64,000 nucleotides of DNA from Ferrimonas lipolytica (lineage in GTDB: Bacteria; Pseudomonadota; Gammaproteobacteria; Enterobacterales; Shewanellaceae): contig NZ_CP051180.1 of the NCBI RefSeq assembly GCF_012295575.1, positions 1,798,001 through 1,862,000 of the forward strand, written 5' to 3'. The translations under genes and the position numbers were made by a program. Each line of letters starts with the position of its first letter. Within the stretch, counting starts at the first letter, position 1. A model generated the notes under the pieces. It was not told where the DNA came from. It ran no database searches and worked only from the letters and a program-made list of their open reading frames with translations. Below, one piece after another: positions 37,269-46,558 of this stretch.

Positions 37269-40200
37269 CGATTCGCTCCTTTGGTGTCTCTACGCGGAAC
37301 AATATGGCGTAAAACACCGGCATGATTAACAAGGTTAGGAAGGTTGCCACACTCAAACCACCGATAATGGTTACCGCCATTGGTCCAAACAGAGGGTCCC
37401 ACCACAGTGGAACCATACCCAGTACTGTGGTCAGCGCCGCCATGCTGATCGCGAGGGTACGGTTAACCGCCGATTCGATAATGGCGTCAAAAGCTGAACG
37501 ACCGTTGCCGATCTCAAGGTTGATTTGGTCCATCAAGACAATGCCGTTTTTGATCACCATCCCCGTTAATGAAATCACTCCTACCAGCGCCATAAATCCA
37601 AACGGTTGGCTCGAAATGAGCAACATCGGTACGATCCCCATAATCGCTAGTGGGATGGTCAAGATGATTGCTAATGGCTGCTTGATGCCGTTAAACATCG
37701 CCACCATCAACAGCAGCATGACCAGCCCAGATTTTGGTACCTGAGTGATAACGTCCAGTACGGTCCGTTGCTCATCGTAGTACTCACCCCCCCACTCAAA
37801 GCGGTAACCTGCCGGTAGCTCAATCGCTTCGACCTCAGCGGCCAAATCGTTACGAACCAATGACGCGTACTGCCCTTCGACATCCGCTTGCACGCTCATG
37901 GTGCGATGACGATAGTAGCGCCAGATCTGCCCCGGCTCGTGCTGTAGCTCAAAGCCATCAACCACTTGGCTCATCGGCACCGATTGATTGCCTAACGCGG
38001 GTGTTACTGGCAGGTTCATCAACGCACTAAAGTCATTGCGCTGCGCTTCTTCTAAGCGAATCTTCACCGGCAAACGATCTCGACCGTCATAGATACTCGC
38101 TACAGTTAGCCCATCAGTAGCACGAGCTAAGGCGCGATTAACGTCGTTACGGGTGACCCCCGCAAGGCGGGCACGGTCTTGGTTGAACTGAGGTACCAAT
38201 ACCTTGCTGCTTTGGCGCCAGTCATCGCGGATATATTTAGTATTCGGATGCGCCGCAATTATCTCTTTAGCTTGATCGGCTAGTTGTTTTAATACCTGCG
38301 GATCAGGCCCTAAGAAACGAGCTTCAATATTAAACTTGTCCTGAGTCGCTAACTTCAACGGCCGGAAGCGTGGGTCCGCTTTTGGGAAGTTGGCTTTGAG
38401 CCACGCATCACCACGGCGACGAAGCTCCGGGATCTGCTCATATGACTCAAGGTTTACCAACAACTGGCCATAAGATGGGTCGTTAGGCTCCGGCTCATAG
38501 GTCATCGAGAATCGAGGGGCACCACCACCAATAAAGCTGGCAACCGATTCCACTTCTGGCTGTACCATTAACCACGCTTCGATCTGCTTCATATCAGCAG
38601 CGGTTTGCTGCACGTTACCACCTTGTGGCAACCAGTAATCGACAAAGGTGATTGGTCGGTCTGAGCCCGGCATAAAGTTAAGCAACACCTTGGTTGACGC
38701 CACACAGGTCAAACTGATGGCGATAAAGATTACCGTTAACGCCTTTTTGCGGTTGATAACAATCCAGGTAACCACACGACGAGCAAGGCCCATCCACTTT
38801 GGTTCGGTTTCGCCATTGGGGTCAAGCTTGTAAAACTGCCAACACATCAGCGGAGTGATGGTCATCGCCACAATCCAGCTAAGCATTAACGATGCAAACA
38901 TAATGATCGGCAGGTCGATAGCAAACTCCGCTGCTGCGGTAACACTAAACAATACCGGAGTGGTTGCGGCAATGGCGATAAGCGTTGCCGCCAATAGCGG
39001 TACTGCGGTCTCGCTAACAGAATCTGCTGCCGCTTTGCCTCGCTCCATTCCCGTGCGCAGTTTGGCGATAAACAGATCGGTCACCACAATGGCATTATCA
39101 ACCAACATCCCCAGCGCCAGAATAAAGGTACCTACTGATACTCGATGGAGGTTGATGTCGGTAACCAGCATATATACCAGAGTCATCAGCAAAGTAATCG
39201 CCAATGAGCCGCCGACAATCGATGCACTTCGCCAGCCCATAAAGATCCACAGCACAATCACTACAATCGCCACAGAACTAATCAGGTTGCCGGTAAAGTC
39301 AGAAACGGACTTATTCACTTCATCCGGTTGAAACACGATAGCGTCGACAACGATGCCAGCTGGCACCTTAGCTTCAAAGTCGGCTATCGCCTGTTTTATG
39401 GTGTCACCGATAGCTACGACGTTGATGCCATCTTGTGGGTTTACCGCCACGGTAATGGTGGAGTGGCCATTAAAACGAGTCTGCAGCAACGGGGTTTCGC
39501 TATCGTCTTCATAGACGTTAGCTACATCTGCTAAACGAAAACGGTCATTACCAAGCTCGCCGGCTCCACCGCGTAAAATAAGATCACCTACGGCTTCGAC
39601 TGAATCGAGGGTGTCTTGATTACCGATGCGGATCCGCTCAATTCCCGAGGTGAAATCACCGGGGTGACTAACCAAGTTTTGGCTCTGAAGTTGATCAAAC
39701 AACTGCACTGGAGTGAGGTTAATCTTGGCTAATTTGGCTTCATCAATCTCAATAATGATATTGCGTTCATACAAGCCATGGGCAATGACCTTATTGACAC
39801 CGGCAACCGCCTTCAAGTCGCGCTGCAGCATGCGGGCGTAATGGTTCATCTCACGCTTAGGAACGCCTTCCCCACGCAGGGCAAACAGCATGCCGTACAC
39901 TTCTGAGAATTCATCGATCACTACATGGGCTTTGGCCTCTAACGGCAGCTCCATCTGCACATCACTTACCTTACGCCGGAGCAAATCCCAGTTTTGTTGC
40001 AGTTCTGGCAATGGCACCGTGTCGTAAAGATGTACGAATACCATCGACTGCCCCGGACGACTTACCGAGCGCAGCTTCCATAGGTTACCCATCTCTTCGA
40101 TTTTTCGCTCAAGTACGTCGGTAACCCGCTCCTCAACCTCTTCGGCACTCGCGCCTGGGTATAGGGTAACGATGGCAGCAGTTTTAACGGTAAAGGTTGG

Positions 40201-40311
40201 ATCTTCCAACTTACCCAACGCAAAGTAGCCGTAGATCCCTAAGATACACAGCAAGGTAGTTAGGAAGCTGGCGAAGAAGCGTTTGTTGATGGTTAGGGTG
40301 GCAAAATTCAT
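37261..40311 (-). CDS. RND efflux permease (second pump)
   Basis: 1,016 residues of the AcrB/HAE superfamily: FASFLTTLLCILGIYGYFALGKLEDP at the N-terminus and IKNGIVLMDQINLE with the conserved Lys late. The TM4 proton relay reads LGMLVDNAIVVTDLF, that is Asp-Asn where AcrB has Asp-Asp; this occurs in some related pumps and may mark the subfamily. The first pump in this window keeps both Asp. Operon with adaptor (10 bases upstream) and outer-membrane channel. Confidence 0.92.
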   Translation of the reverse strand: MNFATLTINKRFFASFLTTLLCILGIYGYFALGKLEDPTFTVKTAAIVTLYPGASAEEVEERVTDVLERKIEEMGNLWKLRSVSRPGQSMVFVHLYDTVPLPELQQNWDLLRRKVSDVQMELPLEAKAHVVIDEFSEVYGMLFALRGEGVPKREMNHYARMLQRDLKAVAGVNKVIAHGLYERNIIIEIDEAKLAKINLTPVQLFDQLQSQNLVSHPGDFTSGIERIRIGNQDTLDSVEAVGDLILRGGAGELGNDRFRLADVANVYEDDSETPLLQTRFNGHSTITVAVNPQDGINVVAIGDTIKQAIADFEAKVPAGIVVDAIVFQPDEVNKSVSDFTGNLISSVAIVVIVLWIFMGWRSASIVGGSLAITLLMTLVYMLVTDINLHRVSVGTFILALGMLVDNAIVVTDLFIAKLRTGMERGKAAADSVSETAVPLLAATLIAIAATTPVLFSVTAAAEFAIDLPIIMFASLMLSWIVAMTITPLMCWQFYKLDPNGETEPKWMGLARRVVTWIVINRKKALTVIFIAISLTCVASTKVLLNFMPGSDRPITFVDYWLPQGGNVQQTAADMKQIEAWLMVQPEVESVASFIGGGAPRFSMTYEPEPNDPSYGQLLVNLESYEQIPELRRRGDAWLKANFPKADPRFRPLKLATQDKFNIEARFLGPDPQVLKQLADQAKEIIAAHPNTKYIRDDWRQSSKVLVPQFNQDRARLAGVTRNDVNRALARATDGLTVASIYDGRDRLPVKIRLEEAQRNDFSALMNLPVTPALGNQSVPMSQVVDGFELQHEPGQIWRYYRHRTMSVQADVEGQYASLVRNDLAAEVEAIELPAGYRFEWGGEYYDEQRTVLDVITQVPKSGLVMLLLMVAMFNGIKQPLAIILTIPLAIMGIVPMLLISSQPFGFMALVGVISLTGMVIKNGIVLMDQINLEIGNGRSAFDAIIESAVNRTLAISMAALTTVLGMVPLWWDPLFGPMAVTIIGGLSVATFLTLLIMPVFYAILFRVETPKERIDA

Positions 40312-40321
40312 TGGGCCTCCT

Positions 40322-41428
40322 TTACAGCGCCGCAGCGCGATCGCCTAACAGCACTGCTCCAACCGGATCACCGTGTTTGAAGTACGGCGCACCGGCGACA
40401 ACCAAGGAGTCGCCACTATTCAATGCACCATGGACCTGCATCAGCTCACCGCTAAAACCGTCGACCGTTACCGCAATTTGCTGCGCTACGCCGTCACGAA
40501 CAACCACCACATACTGACTGGTACTTTCACCTTGCACTGCACTGCTTGGCACCATGAAGCCCGATTGTTGTTGAAGTGGCAGATCAATCTTCAATAGACC
40601 AGTTTGTTCTGGCCAACCGTTAAGCGGTTGCTCCAGCAAACGAGCCGTAGCGGTAAAAGTGCGGGTGAGCATATTGGCGCTGCGGCTGACTTCGTTGATC
40701 ACCACCTTCAACGGCTGTTCGCTGCCATTGAGTATCACCTGCCCGCTCATTCCTTTGCTGATCCGCGTTGCCATCTTTTCTGGCAGATCCAGTTCAATCT
40801 CAAAGCCGCTGTTACCGTGAATAGTTACCACGTCAACCGCTGGCACGGCCTGTTCATGGGCTTCGATATCAACACTGGCAATCACCCCATCAAACGGCGC
40901 TTTCAGTACGCTATAACGTAAACCGTCGCGCATCATCTGTAGTCGTTGTTCAACAATGATCACTGACGCTGCTGTGCGTTCTACCGCGGTTTTTGCACGA
41001 TCAATCTCAACCGAGGCAATGGCGTCACCGGCATTAGCACGGATAACCCGTGCTTGTTCCTGTTTGGCTTGACGAGCTTGCGCTTTCGCTTCAACCAAAC
41101 GCGCTTGATATTCAGCTATCTGTACCTGGAAGTCGTGGGGATCTAATGCCATCAAAGCTGTACCAGCGGTAACAGGTTGCCCTTCCGAAACATTAATGGT
41201 GTTCACCGGCCCAGCTACTCGAAACGACAAATTGGCAGTTTCAATAGGCACCAACAGTGCCGGCAATGATACCGATTCGGTCGAAACCGCGGCGACTAAG
41301 GTAATGGCTTTTACTGGTCTGGGGGACTTATCTGCAGTGACAGCGCTATCGGTGCACCCACTGAGTAATGTGGCAACGAGAGCCATCGAGACAAGGCTTA
41401 AACAAAAGGGTTTGCATTGGCGAATCAT
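40322..41428 (-). CDS. RND efflux adaptor lipoprotein (second pump)
   Basis: 368 residues. The lipobox ALVATLLSGCTDS makes it a lipid-anchored membrane fusion protein. Next come lipoyl halves (LSFRVAGPVNTINVSEGQPVTAGT and VLKAPFDGVIASVDIEAHE) separated by a helical hairpin rich in Ala/Gln/Lys, then beta-barrel domains. First gene of the adaptor-permease-channel operon. Confidence 0.92.
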   Translation of the reverse strand: MIRQCKPFCLSLVSMALVATLLSGCTDSAVTADKSPRPVKAITLVAAVSTESVSLPALLVPIETANLSFRVAGPVNTINVSEGQPVTAGTALMALDPHDFQVQIAEYQARLVEAKAQARQAKQEQARVIRANAGDAIASVEIDRAKTAVERTAASVIIVEQRLQMMRDGLRYSVLKAPFDGVIASVDIEAHEQAVPAVDVVTIHGNSGFEIELDLPEKMATRISKGMSGQVILNGSEQPLKVVINEVSRSANMLTRTFTATARLLEQPLNGWPEQTGLLKIDLPLQQQSGFMVPSSAVQGESTSQYVVVVRDGVAQQIAVTVDGFSGELMQVHGALNSGDSLVVAGAPYFKHGDPVGAVLLGDRAAAL

Positions 41429-41614
41429 AAGGCAGGATCCAACATCTAATTGCAGAGCATCGACACGTTAGCTATCGGTTGACGCTTTGAAGAAACCACC
41501 AGTGAGGAGACTCACAATGGCATCGGGCTAATAAAGTTGGAAACTATTCTATGGTTCGAACTGCATTCCTTAAACGGGGTTAACCGTGAATTACTTTTTC
41601 AATAAATGGGATAA

Positions 41615-42523
41615 TCATTGGCGTCGTAGCAGTTTAAACTCAGGGTCTATATCGAGTTGCTCGAACAGGAAATCGACAAAGTGTTTGACCAGTTGATTGC
41701 GTCGATTGGCAGCCGAATACACCAACCAAATCTCCTGCCCCGCCTCTGGGTTCAGTGGAAAGAGCTCTTCGAGACAACCATTATCAATAAGCGGTTGAGC
41801 CATAATGATGGGGTAATGGCCAACACCATGATGTTGTAACAGCAATCTCTCTAACAGCGGTAATTCGTTAACGATAATATTGCCTTCAACCCCAATACTC
41901 TGCTCGCCGTTTACCTGCCATTGACTCAAAATTCTACCGTTCGGCATCCGGTAGCGAATGCAGTTGTGTTCAGACAGCTGCTCTGGTTGCTGGGGTTTAC
42001 CATTATTTTTTATATAGTTAGGGCTTGCAACGACCACCCAGTCGAGCCAACCAATATTGCGAGCAACCAGGTTGCTGTCTCGTTGCGGGCCAAGTCGAAT
42101 AGCCAGGTCAAAGTTGTTTTCAACTAGGTCCAATTCTCGGTCGGATGTAACCAAATCGATGGTGATATTGGGATGTTGCTGCTGAAATCGCTGCATGGTT
42201 GGTACCATAATGGAGGCACCAGAGAAAACCTGAATACGAATCTTGCCCTGCAGACGATGCTCGCTTCCTCTCACCAGTTCAATCGATTGTTCAAATTGCT
42301 GCAGAGTTGCTTTGCTACTGTGGTAAAACGCCTCACCGGCATCGGTGACCCGCAGTTGCCGGGTGGTTCGAGCCAACAACGTTACCTGCAGCTGCACCTC
42401 AAGGGCTTTTATACGCCGACTAACATTGGTTACCGGTAAATCAGCTAGTTCGGCGGCCCGAGTAAAACTCTGACTTTCGACGACCAAATGGAATAAACGT
42501 AGATCATCTAATTTCATGGGCAT
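41615..42523 (-). CDS. LysR-family regulator upstream of the second RND pump
   Basis: 302 residues with the LysR HTH FHLVVESQSFTRAAELADLPVTNVSRRIKALEVQL and a C-terminal effector domain. It reads in the same direction as the pump operon, ending 186 bases before the adaptor start, so it could control the pump, though the usual divergent layout is absent. Either ATG 42523 or the one six bases later may be used. Confidence 0.87.
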   Translation of the reverse strand: MPMKLDDLRLFHLVVESQSFTRAAELADLPVTNVSRRIKALEVQLQVTLLARTTRQLRVTDAGEAFYHSSKATLQQFEQSIELVRGSEHRLQGKIRIQVFSGASIMVPTMQRFQQQHPNITIDLVTSDRELDLVENNFDLAIRLGPQRDSNLVARNIGWLDWVVVASPNYIKNNGKPQQPEQLSEHNCIRYRMPNGRILSQWQVNGEQSIGVEGNIIVNELPLLERLLLQHHGVGHYPIIMAQPLIDNGCLEELFPLNPEAGQEIWLVYSAANRRNQLVKHFVDFLFEQLDIDPEFKLLRRQ

Positions 42524-42620
42524 TATGAATTTATTATTTCGTTTTTTGGGATTATAGCAAGGTTCGATTCAGGAAGTTTGCTTGTAGGTAACGCTGCTTA
42601 TGCGGTCGTGTCCAAGTCAA

Positions 42621-43337
42621 TCAGAGATGAAGAATTTTTTTCACGAACGGTATCGTTAACTTACGCTGCGCCACCATCGAAGCTTTATCGAGTCGGTCCA
42701 ACACCTCAAACAAGGTGCGGAGATCCCGCGCTAACCGAGTAAGTAAAAAACGCCCGACATCTTCTGGTAGTTCCAATCCACGCACCTTGGCTCGATTTTG
42801 CAATGCCGCTAATTTAGCGCTGTCAGATAATGGATGCAGCTGATAGTGGATGCCCCAACTCAAGCGGGACACCAGATCCGGCAGCAGGAAATCGGTTTGT
42901 TTGGCGGGGGCACTGGCCGACACGACAATGCGACTATTTCTATTTTCATGTACTCGGTTATACAGATCAAACAACGCTTCTTCCCAAACCGGATGGCGAC
43001 TAATCTGATCAATGTCATCGAGACAGATGAGATCGAGTTGCTCTAAGCCTTCCAAAATCGCCGGTGACATCGAGGCATGAATGCCTAGTGGTAAATAGAA
43101 TGTCTTTAAACCGGCATCGCTGGCAAGTGCACAGGTAGCATGAAGCAGATGGGTTCGCCCACTCTTCCCTGCCCCCCAGAGATAAGTAATGCGCTCCCCC
43201 TGTCCTGCAGCAGCAAGTCGTAAGCTTTCAATCAATTGCTGGTTGCCGGCAGGATGGTAACTATTAAAGGTTTCATCGTCCGGTAGGTGAACCGGCAATG
43301 AGAGTTGAATTGGAGAACTTGGTGTCACTATTGGCAC
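42621..43337 (-). CDS. hda: DnaA regulatory inactivator Hda
   Basis: 238 residues of the DnaA-like AAA+ fold. The Walker A is YLWGAGKSGRTHLLHA, Walker B LDLICLDDIDQI, and sensor motifs lie in SRIVVSASAPAKQ and LVSRLSWGIHYQL. The N-terminal clamp-binding peptide is QLSLPVHLPDDETF. Hda with the beta clamp stimulates DnaA-ATP hydrolysis after initiation. It follows the DUF2066 gene by 36 bases. Confidence 0.94.
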   Translation of the reverse strand: MPIVTPSSPIQLSLPVHLPDDETFNSYHPAGNQQLIESLRLAAAGQGERITYLWGAGKSGRTHLLHATCALASDAGLKTFYLPLGIHASMSPAILEGLEQLDLICLDDIDQISRHPVWEEALFDLYNRVHENRNSRIVVSASAPAKQTDFLLPDLVSRLSWGIHYQLHPLSDSAKLAALQNRAKVRGLELPEDVGRFLLTRLARDLRTLFEVLDRLDKASMVAQRKLTIPFVKKILHL

Positions 43338-43373
43338 AGCCCTTTGTTAATTGTGAAAACGTTGTACTGAAGT

Positions 43374-44429
43374 CTAGTCAAGGTCGCTCCATTGGTATTG
43401 AACATCACGCTGTTGCAGTTGATCAACCACCTCTATTTTACTGATGCGACGCTCTAAGCTAAGCAGCTGTTCGACCTCTTCAAGGCCACCAACTAAGTCG
43501 AGCTCAAGATCAACTTGAGTACCAGTAATGGCGACAACGTGGGCGGCTTGCACCGGCGCTAAGCTAACCAGATACCCTCGCAGGGCCACCAACTGCTCAA
43601 CTCCGCCAGTTAAGGTAAAACGAAGCTGAGTTTGCTGACGCTCGGCACTGACGACCGAGGCGTACCGATCCGCATAGTATTTCGCCACTTCAGCCAACAA
43701 GGCTTCTACTGCTAATTCAACCGATGCTACTTGTCCATCGCTGTGCAGCAGGCTGCGGGGGATATAGAAGTCACTATCGGCAACGGTGCCGCTATAGAGA
43801 TTAATACGGTAGTGCCACTGCCCTTGCTCAGGATAGATGCTGCTCATCAAAACGAAATCAGAGCCATAACGCTGGCTCGCTTCGATCACCGGTTTAGGAA
43901 AGTTACCATTGACGTCATTGATATTGGCCTTAAGGCTATCTTCTAGATCAAGCAGCGGCAGCAGTTGCGGTAGACCACGCGCTTCAGCTTCACTAGCCAC
44001 CAACTCTCCCTGTTCAACTGCGTCATTAATCAGAATAGTGCGGCCATCTTGTTGCTCCAACGCCAACCAGTGAATGGTGGTTGGTCGCTGGGCTCCCCAG
44101 ATAGGTAACCCCATCTGTCGCATTTGCTGTTGCAGTTTCGCTTTATCAAAGCTTACCGATAGGGTCATCGGCACTGTTGTCTGAAATGCATAGGTAAGCA
44201 TGAAGCTATCAGCTCGACGAATTAGTGCCTTGCCGGCGTCACTACTCGGAAGTGCATCATCGCCAGTAACCCTTATCAACACCTTAGCTAAAGCCGAACG
44301 AACGCCGGCGTTACGTGCCGCATTGTCCCGTTCATTAACCTCGACCTCGCCGCGATACAGATCGGCAAACTCGACCGCATAAGACGACAAACTGAAAAGA
44401 CACAGAGCAATTAATAAACCAGCGCGCAC
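43374..44429 (-). CDS. DUF2066 family secreted protein
   Basis: 351 residues from a GTG at 44429 preceded by GGTAGGA. This start gives a clean signal peptide (RAGLLIALCLFSLSSYAVEF); the longer frame to 44543 buries it. The N-terminal conserved part reads YRGEVEVNERDNAARNAGVRSALAKVLIRVTGD, characteristic of DUF2066. Function unknown; exported to the periplasm. It precedes hda in one operon, a conserved pairing in gammaproteobacteria. Confidence 0.82.
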   Translation of the reverse strand: MRAGLLIALCLFSLSSYAVEFADLYRGEVEVNERDNAARNAGVRSALAKVLIRVTGDDALPSSDAGKALIRRADSFMLTYAFQTTVPMTLSVSFDKAKLQQQMRQMGLPIWGAQRPTTIHWLALEQQDGRTILINDAVEQGELVASEAEARGLPQLLPLLDLEDSLKANINDVNGNFPKPVIEASQRYGSDFVLMSSIYPEQGQWHYRINLYSGTVADSDFYIPRSLLHSDGQVASVELAVEALLAEVAKYYADRYASVVSAERQQTQLRFTLTGGVEQLVALRGYLVSLAPVQAAHVVAITGTQVDLELDLVGGLEEVEQLLSLERRISKIEVVDQLQQRDVQYQWSDLD

Positions 44430-44578
44430 GGGCGTTCCTACCTTGGCAATTAGTAAGTTAAGTGTATCACGACAAAGCCAATTGATCGCAGCCCAGAGCG
44501 AACTCATCGAACAATTCAGCACGTCGACTGCGTAGCGAAACAAACCAGTTACGCATTACTGATTAAGGTTAACCAACA

Positions 44579-44697
44579 GCTCCCCCCAAAGGGATGCAAG
44601 AATGTGCCGTCGCCACCGCGACGTCCTCCTCTAAAAGCACCGCAATCGCTGAAGCCGAAGCCTTAAGATAAACTTCAACAGCTAACCACGTTACAAT
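44579..44697 (-). mobile_element. MITE copy M8, truncated and decayed (~119 bp)
   Basis: Only the CGTAGTTAGC-side part of the family is recognisable: AGCTCCCC, the GTCGCCACCGCGAC hairpin, and AAACTTCAACAGCTAACCACG. The terminus is degraded to TTACAATC. Flanks AACCAAC and AACCAAT may be the remains of a target duplication. Confidence 0.7.
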
Positions 44698-44857
44698 CAA
44701 CCAATTAACACACCCGCAACATAGTAGTCACTTAGCATCAAGCCAACCAACCACCAATAAAGTGATCTGACCTGCAGTTTTGAGCCATTTATAGGTGATG
44801 GAATCGATAAGAGAACTGCTGTTCACTGTTTCTTTTAAGCACCTGTGCTAATGTTGT

Positions 44858-44869
44858 GTAACTAGTTAC
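44858..44869. promoter_or_regulatory. Palindrome GTAACTAGTTAC, candidate TetR-family operator
   Basis: A perfect 12-bp palindrome 32 bases upstream of the TetR-like start codon, next to a GTATAC that may be part of the promoter. The placement suits autorepression. Confidence 0.5.
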
Positions 44870-44901
44870 GGTATACATAGAAAAATCAGGAATTCATTGT
44901 T

Positions 44902-45384
44902 ATGGCTAGAATTACTGCTGCTGCACGAGCGGAAAAAGAGGAATGGATCAACTCTCAAATTTTTGAGCTATTCCTAGAAAAGGGATTTAATTCGCTCACC
45001 TTTAGAAACATCTCTTTAAAAACCGGCTTAAGCATGAGTAGCTTGCAGCCATATCACACCACTAAAACTTTCGGTAACGCGCTAATCGGAAGAGCTTTTC
45101 CGTACTTCACTTCAAAATTAGACTTCAGCTCTATTGAGAAGTTTGAAGAAACTTGGATTAATGCCATTGAAGACGCCGGCTTCCGAAATATTGTATTCCT
45201 GTTAATCAGCCACATCAGTGAAGGCCACGGCGTTACCGAAATCGCCTCATCTGGTTTGAAACGACTAACCTCGATGGTTGAAGAGCAACTTGGAAAAGAG
45301 GGGCTAAAGTCTCTTGATGCCATGATGGGCAAACTGGTTATCGAAACTGCACTCATCTACTCGCCAATTAAACAAGCAAACTAA
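44902..45384 (+). CDS. Short TetR-like transcriptional regulator
   Basis: 160 residues, shorter than the usual 190-210. The HTH is FELFLEKGFNSLTFRNISLKTGLSMSSLQPYHTTKTFGNALIGRAF; the expected YYHF of TetR is replaced by QPYHTTK. The C-terminal ligand domain has no recognised relatives. AGGAAT precedes the ATG and a 12-bp palindrome lies upstream. It stands alone in a MITE- and IS-scarred region and is more A/T-rich than its neighbours, so horizontal origin is possible. Confidence 0.7.
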   Translation: MARITAAARAEKEEWINSQIFELFLEKGFNSLTFRNISLKTGLSMSSLQPYHTTKTFGNALIGRAFPYFTSKLDFSSIEKFEETWINAIEDAGFRNIVFLLISHISEGHGVTEIASSGLKRLTSMVEEQLGKEGLKSLDAMMGKLVIETALIYSPIKQAN

Positions 45385-45575
45385 CGCCTTGTTTACCAAG
45401 CTAGGACTCCGTCGAATTCTAGCTTGGCTGCGCTCAAAAAATAACAGCTAATTCTTTAAAGCATCTCAACCAAACAAGTAACAAATTACCATTTGCGCTT
45501 CATTCGGTATAACGATAAAACTATTGGTTAGAAGAACAGCAGTAACAGCCAAAAATCGTTAATCGGCATTATTTG

Positions 45576-45800
45576 GGGCTATGTCGCGGTGGCGACGGCA
45601 CATTCTTGTATGCCTTTTTTGGGGGGAGCTCCGTCCCCCTTTGAAATCCCACTTTGCCTTAGGTCGCAGTCTAAAACGCTTCGCTGGACTGCTCCTATGC
45701 GGCATAAGATCAACGGCGGTAGTGCTTTCCCCTTGTATAGAAACTTACCTAGCCGGTGCTTTAATGCATTGGAAAGAACAACACTTAGTTGGTACACAGC
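45576..45800 (+). mobile_element. MITE copy M9 (225 bp), left-end deletion derivative
   Basis: Starts GGGCTATGTCGCGGTGG, corresponding to an internal family site, and ends GGTACACAGC. A perfect 8-bp direct repeat ATTATTTG (45568-45575, 45801-45808) still brackets it. Confidence 0.85.
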
Positions 45801-45944
45801 ATTATTTGCTGGTGATATTCATCGTCGTGGTTTCAATGCGACGGTGCCGTAGATATGGGTCACTACCGCCTCTCACTGCAACAGCACTCATCTGATTCTA
45901 TTGAGTTCACCGAATCCATCAGAAGCAACCCAATCGGACGTTGC

Positions 45945-46440
45945 CCATTAAGTTAACCCGACTGATTAGCTATGAAGTTGCCAACGCAGAGGTTAAATCG
46001 TTGCGTAGAAGGTCAAGCAAGTCCGTTATCCAATTACCAATGTGTTTATCTGCTAATACAGGCCGAGTTAGTAAAGTCCTAGCCCCAAGGGTAAACATCG
46101 TTCGCAGGTATTGGTTACCCCGCTTACTTATCCCTAAAAGCCACTTTTGCAATGGTGCCGGCATCAGCAAAGTTATTTTTGTTGGTTTTAACGTACGGTC
46201 AAACGTATTGGAGGGGAAAGTTTGAGGTTATGCCCAGAATACTGGCGACGACAACCAAGCTAGTGAGCACCACAACAAGCTTCAAATACAACAGTGATTG
46301 GTGGATGTTACTGAAGCAAGGCGAGTAGCTTTACTCGAGTAAGCTGCTTAGGAAGTAGCTCATTGCCACGCTCATCATGACTAACTACGTAAAAAGCGCG
46401 CTTGCCTAACTCGATGCCTGGGACTGAAATGTTCAAAGAT
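45945..46440 (-). pseudogene. Decayed IS110-family transposase remnant
   Basis: Reading the minus strand from about 46433 gives VPGIELGKRAFYVVSHDERG and VFEACCGAH, the N-terminal DEDD-type start of IS110 transposases. Stop codons and frameshifts follow, then ADAGTIAKV, and then the C-terminal ISKRGNQYLRTMFTLGAR. The middle of the protein, usually about 150-200 residues, is missing and there are several stops. No ends or flanking duplication were seen. Confidence 0.75.
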
Positions 46441-46514
46441 GGTTAGCCTTAAGTTGGCTATTAAGAATTCACCCTCAAGCCTAGTGGGTTGAGGGTGAGG
46501 CAGACCATCGAACT

Positions 46515-46537
46515 AAGCCCAACGGAACGCTGGGCTT
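46515..46537 (-). terminator. uraA terminator-like hairpin
   Basis: AGCCCAACGGAACGCTGGGCT forms a stem about 20 bases past the uraA stop. The U-tract on the minus strand is short. Confidence 0.5.
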
Positions 46538-46558
46538 TGGGACAGCAATCGTTACCTA

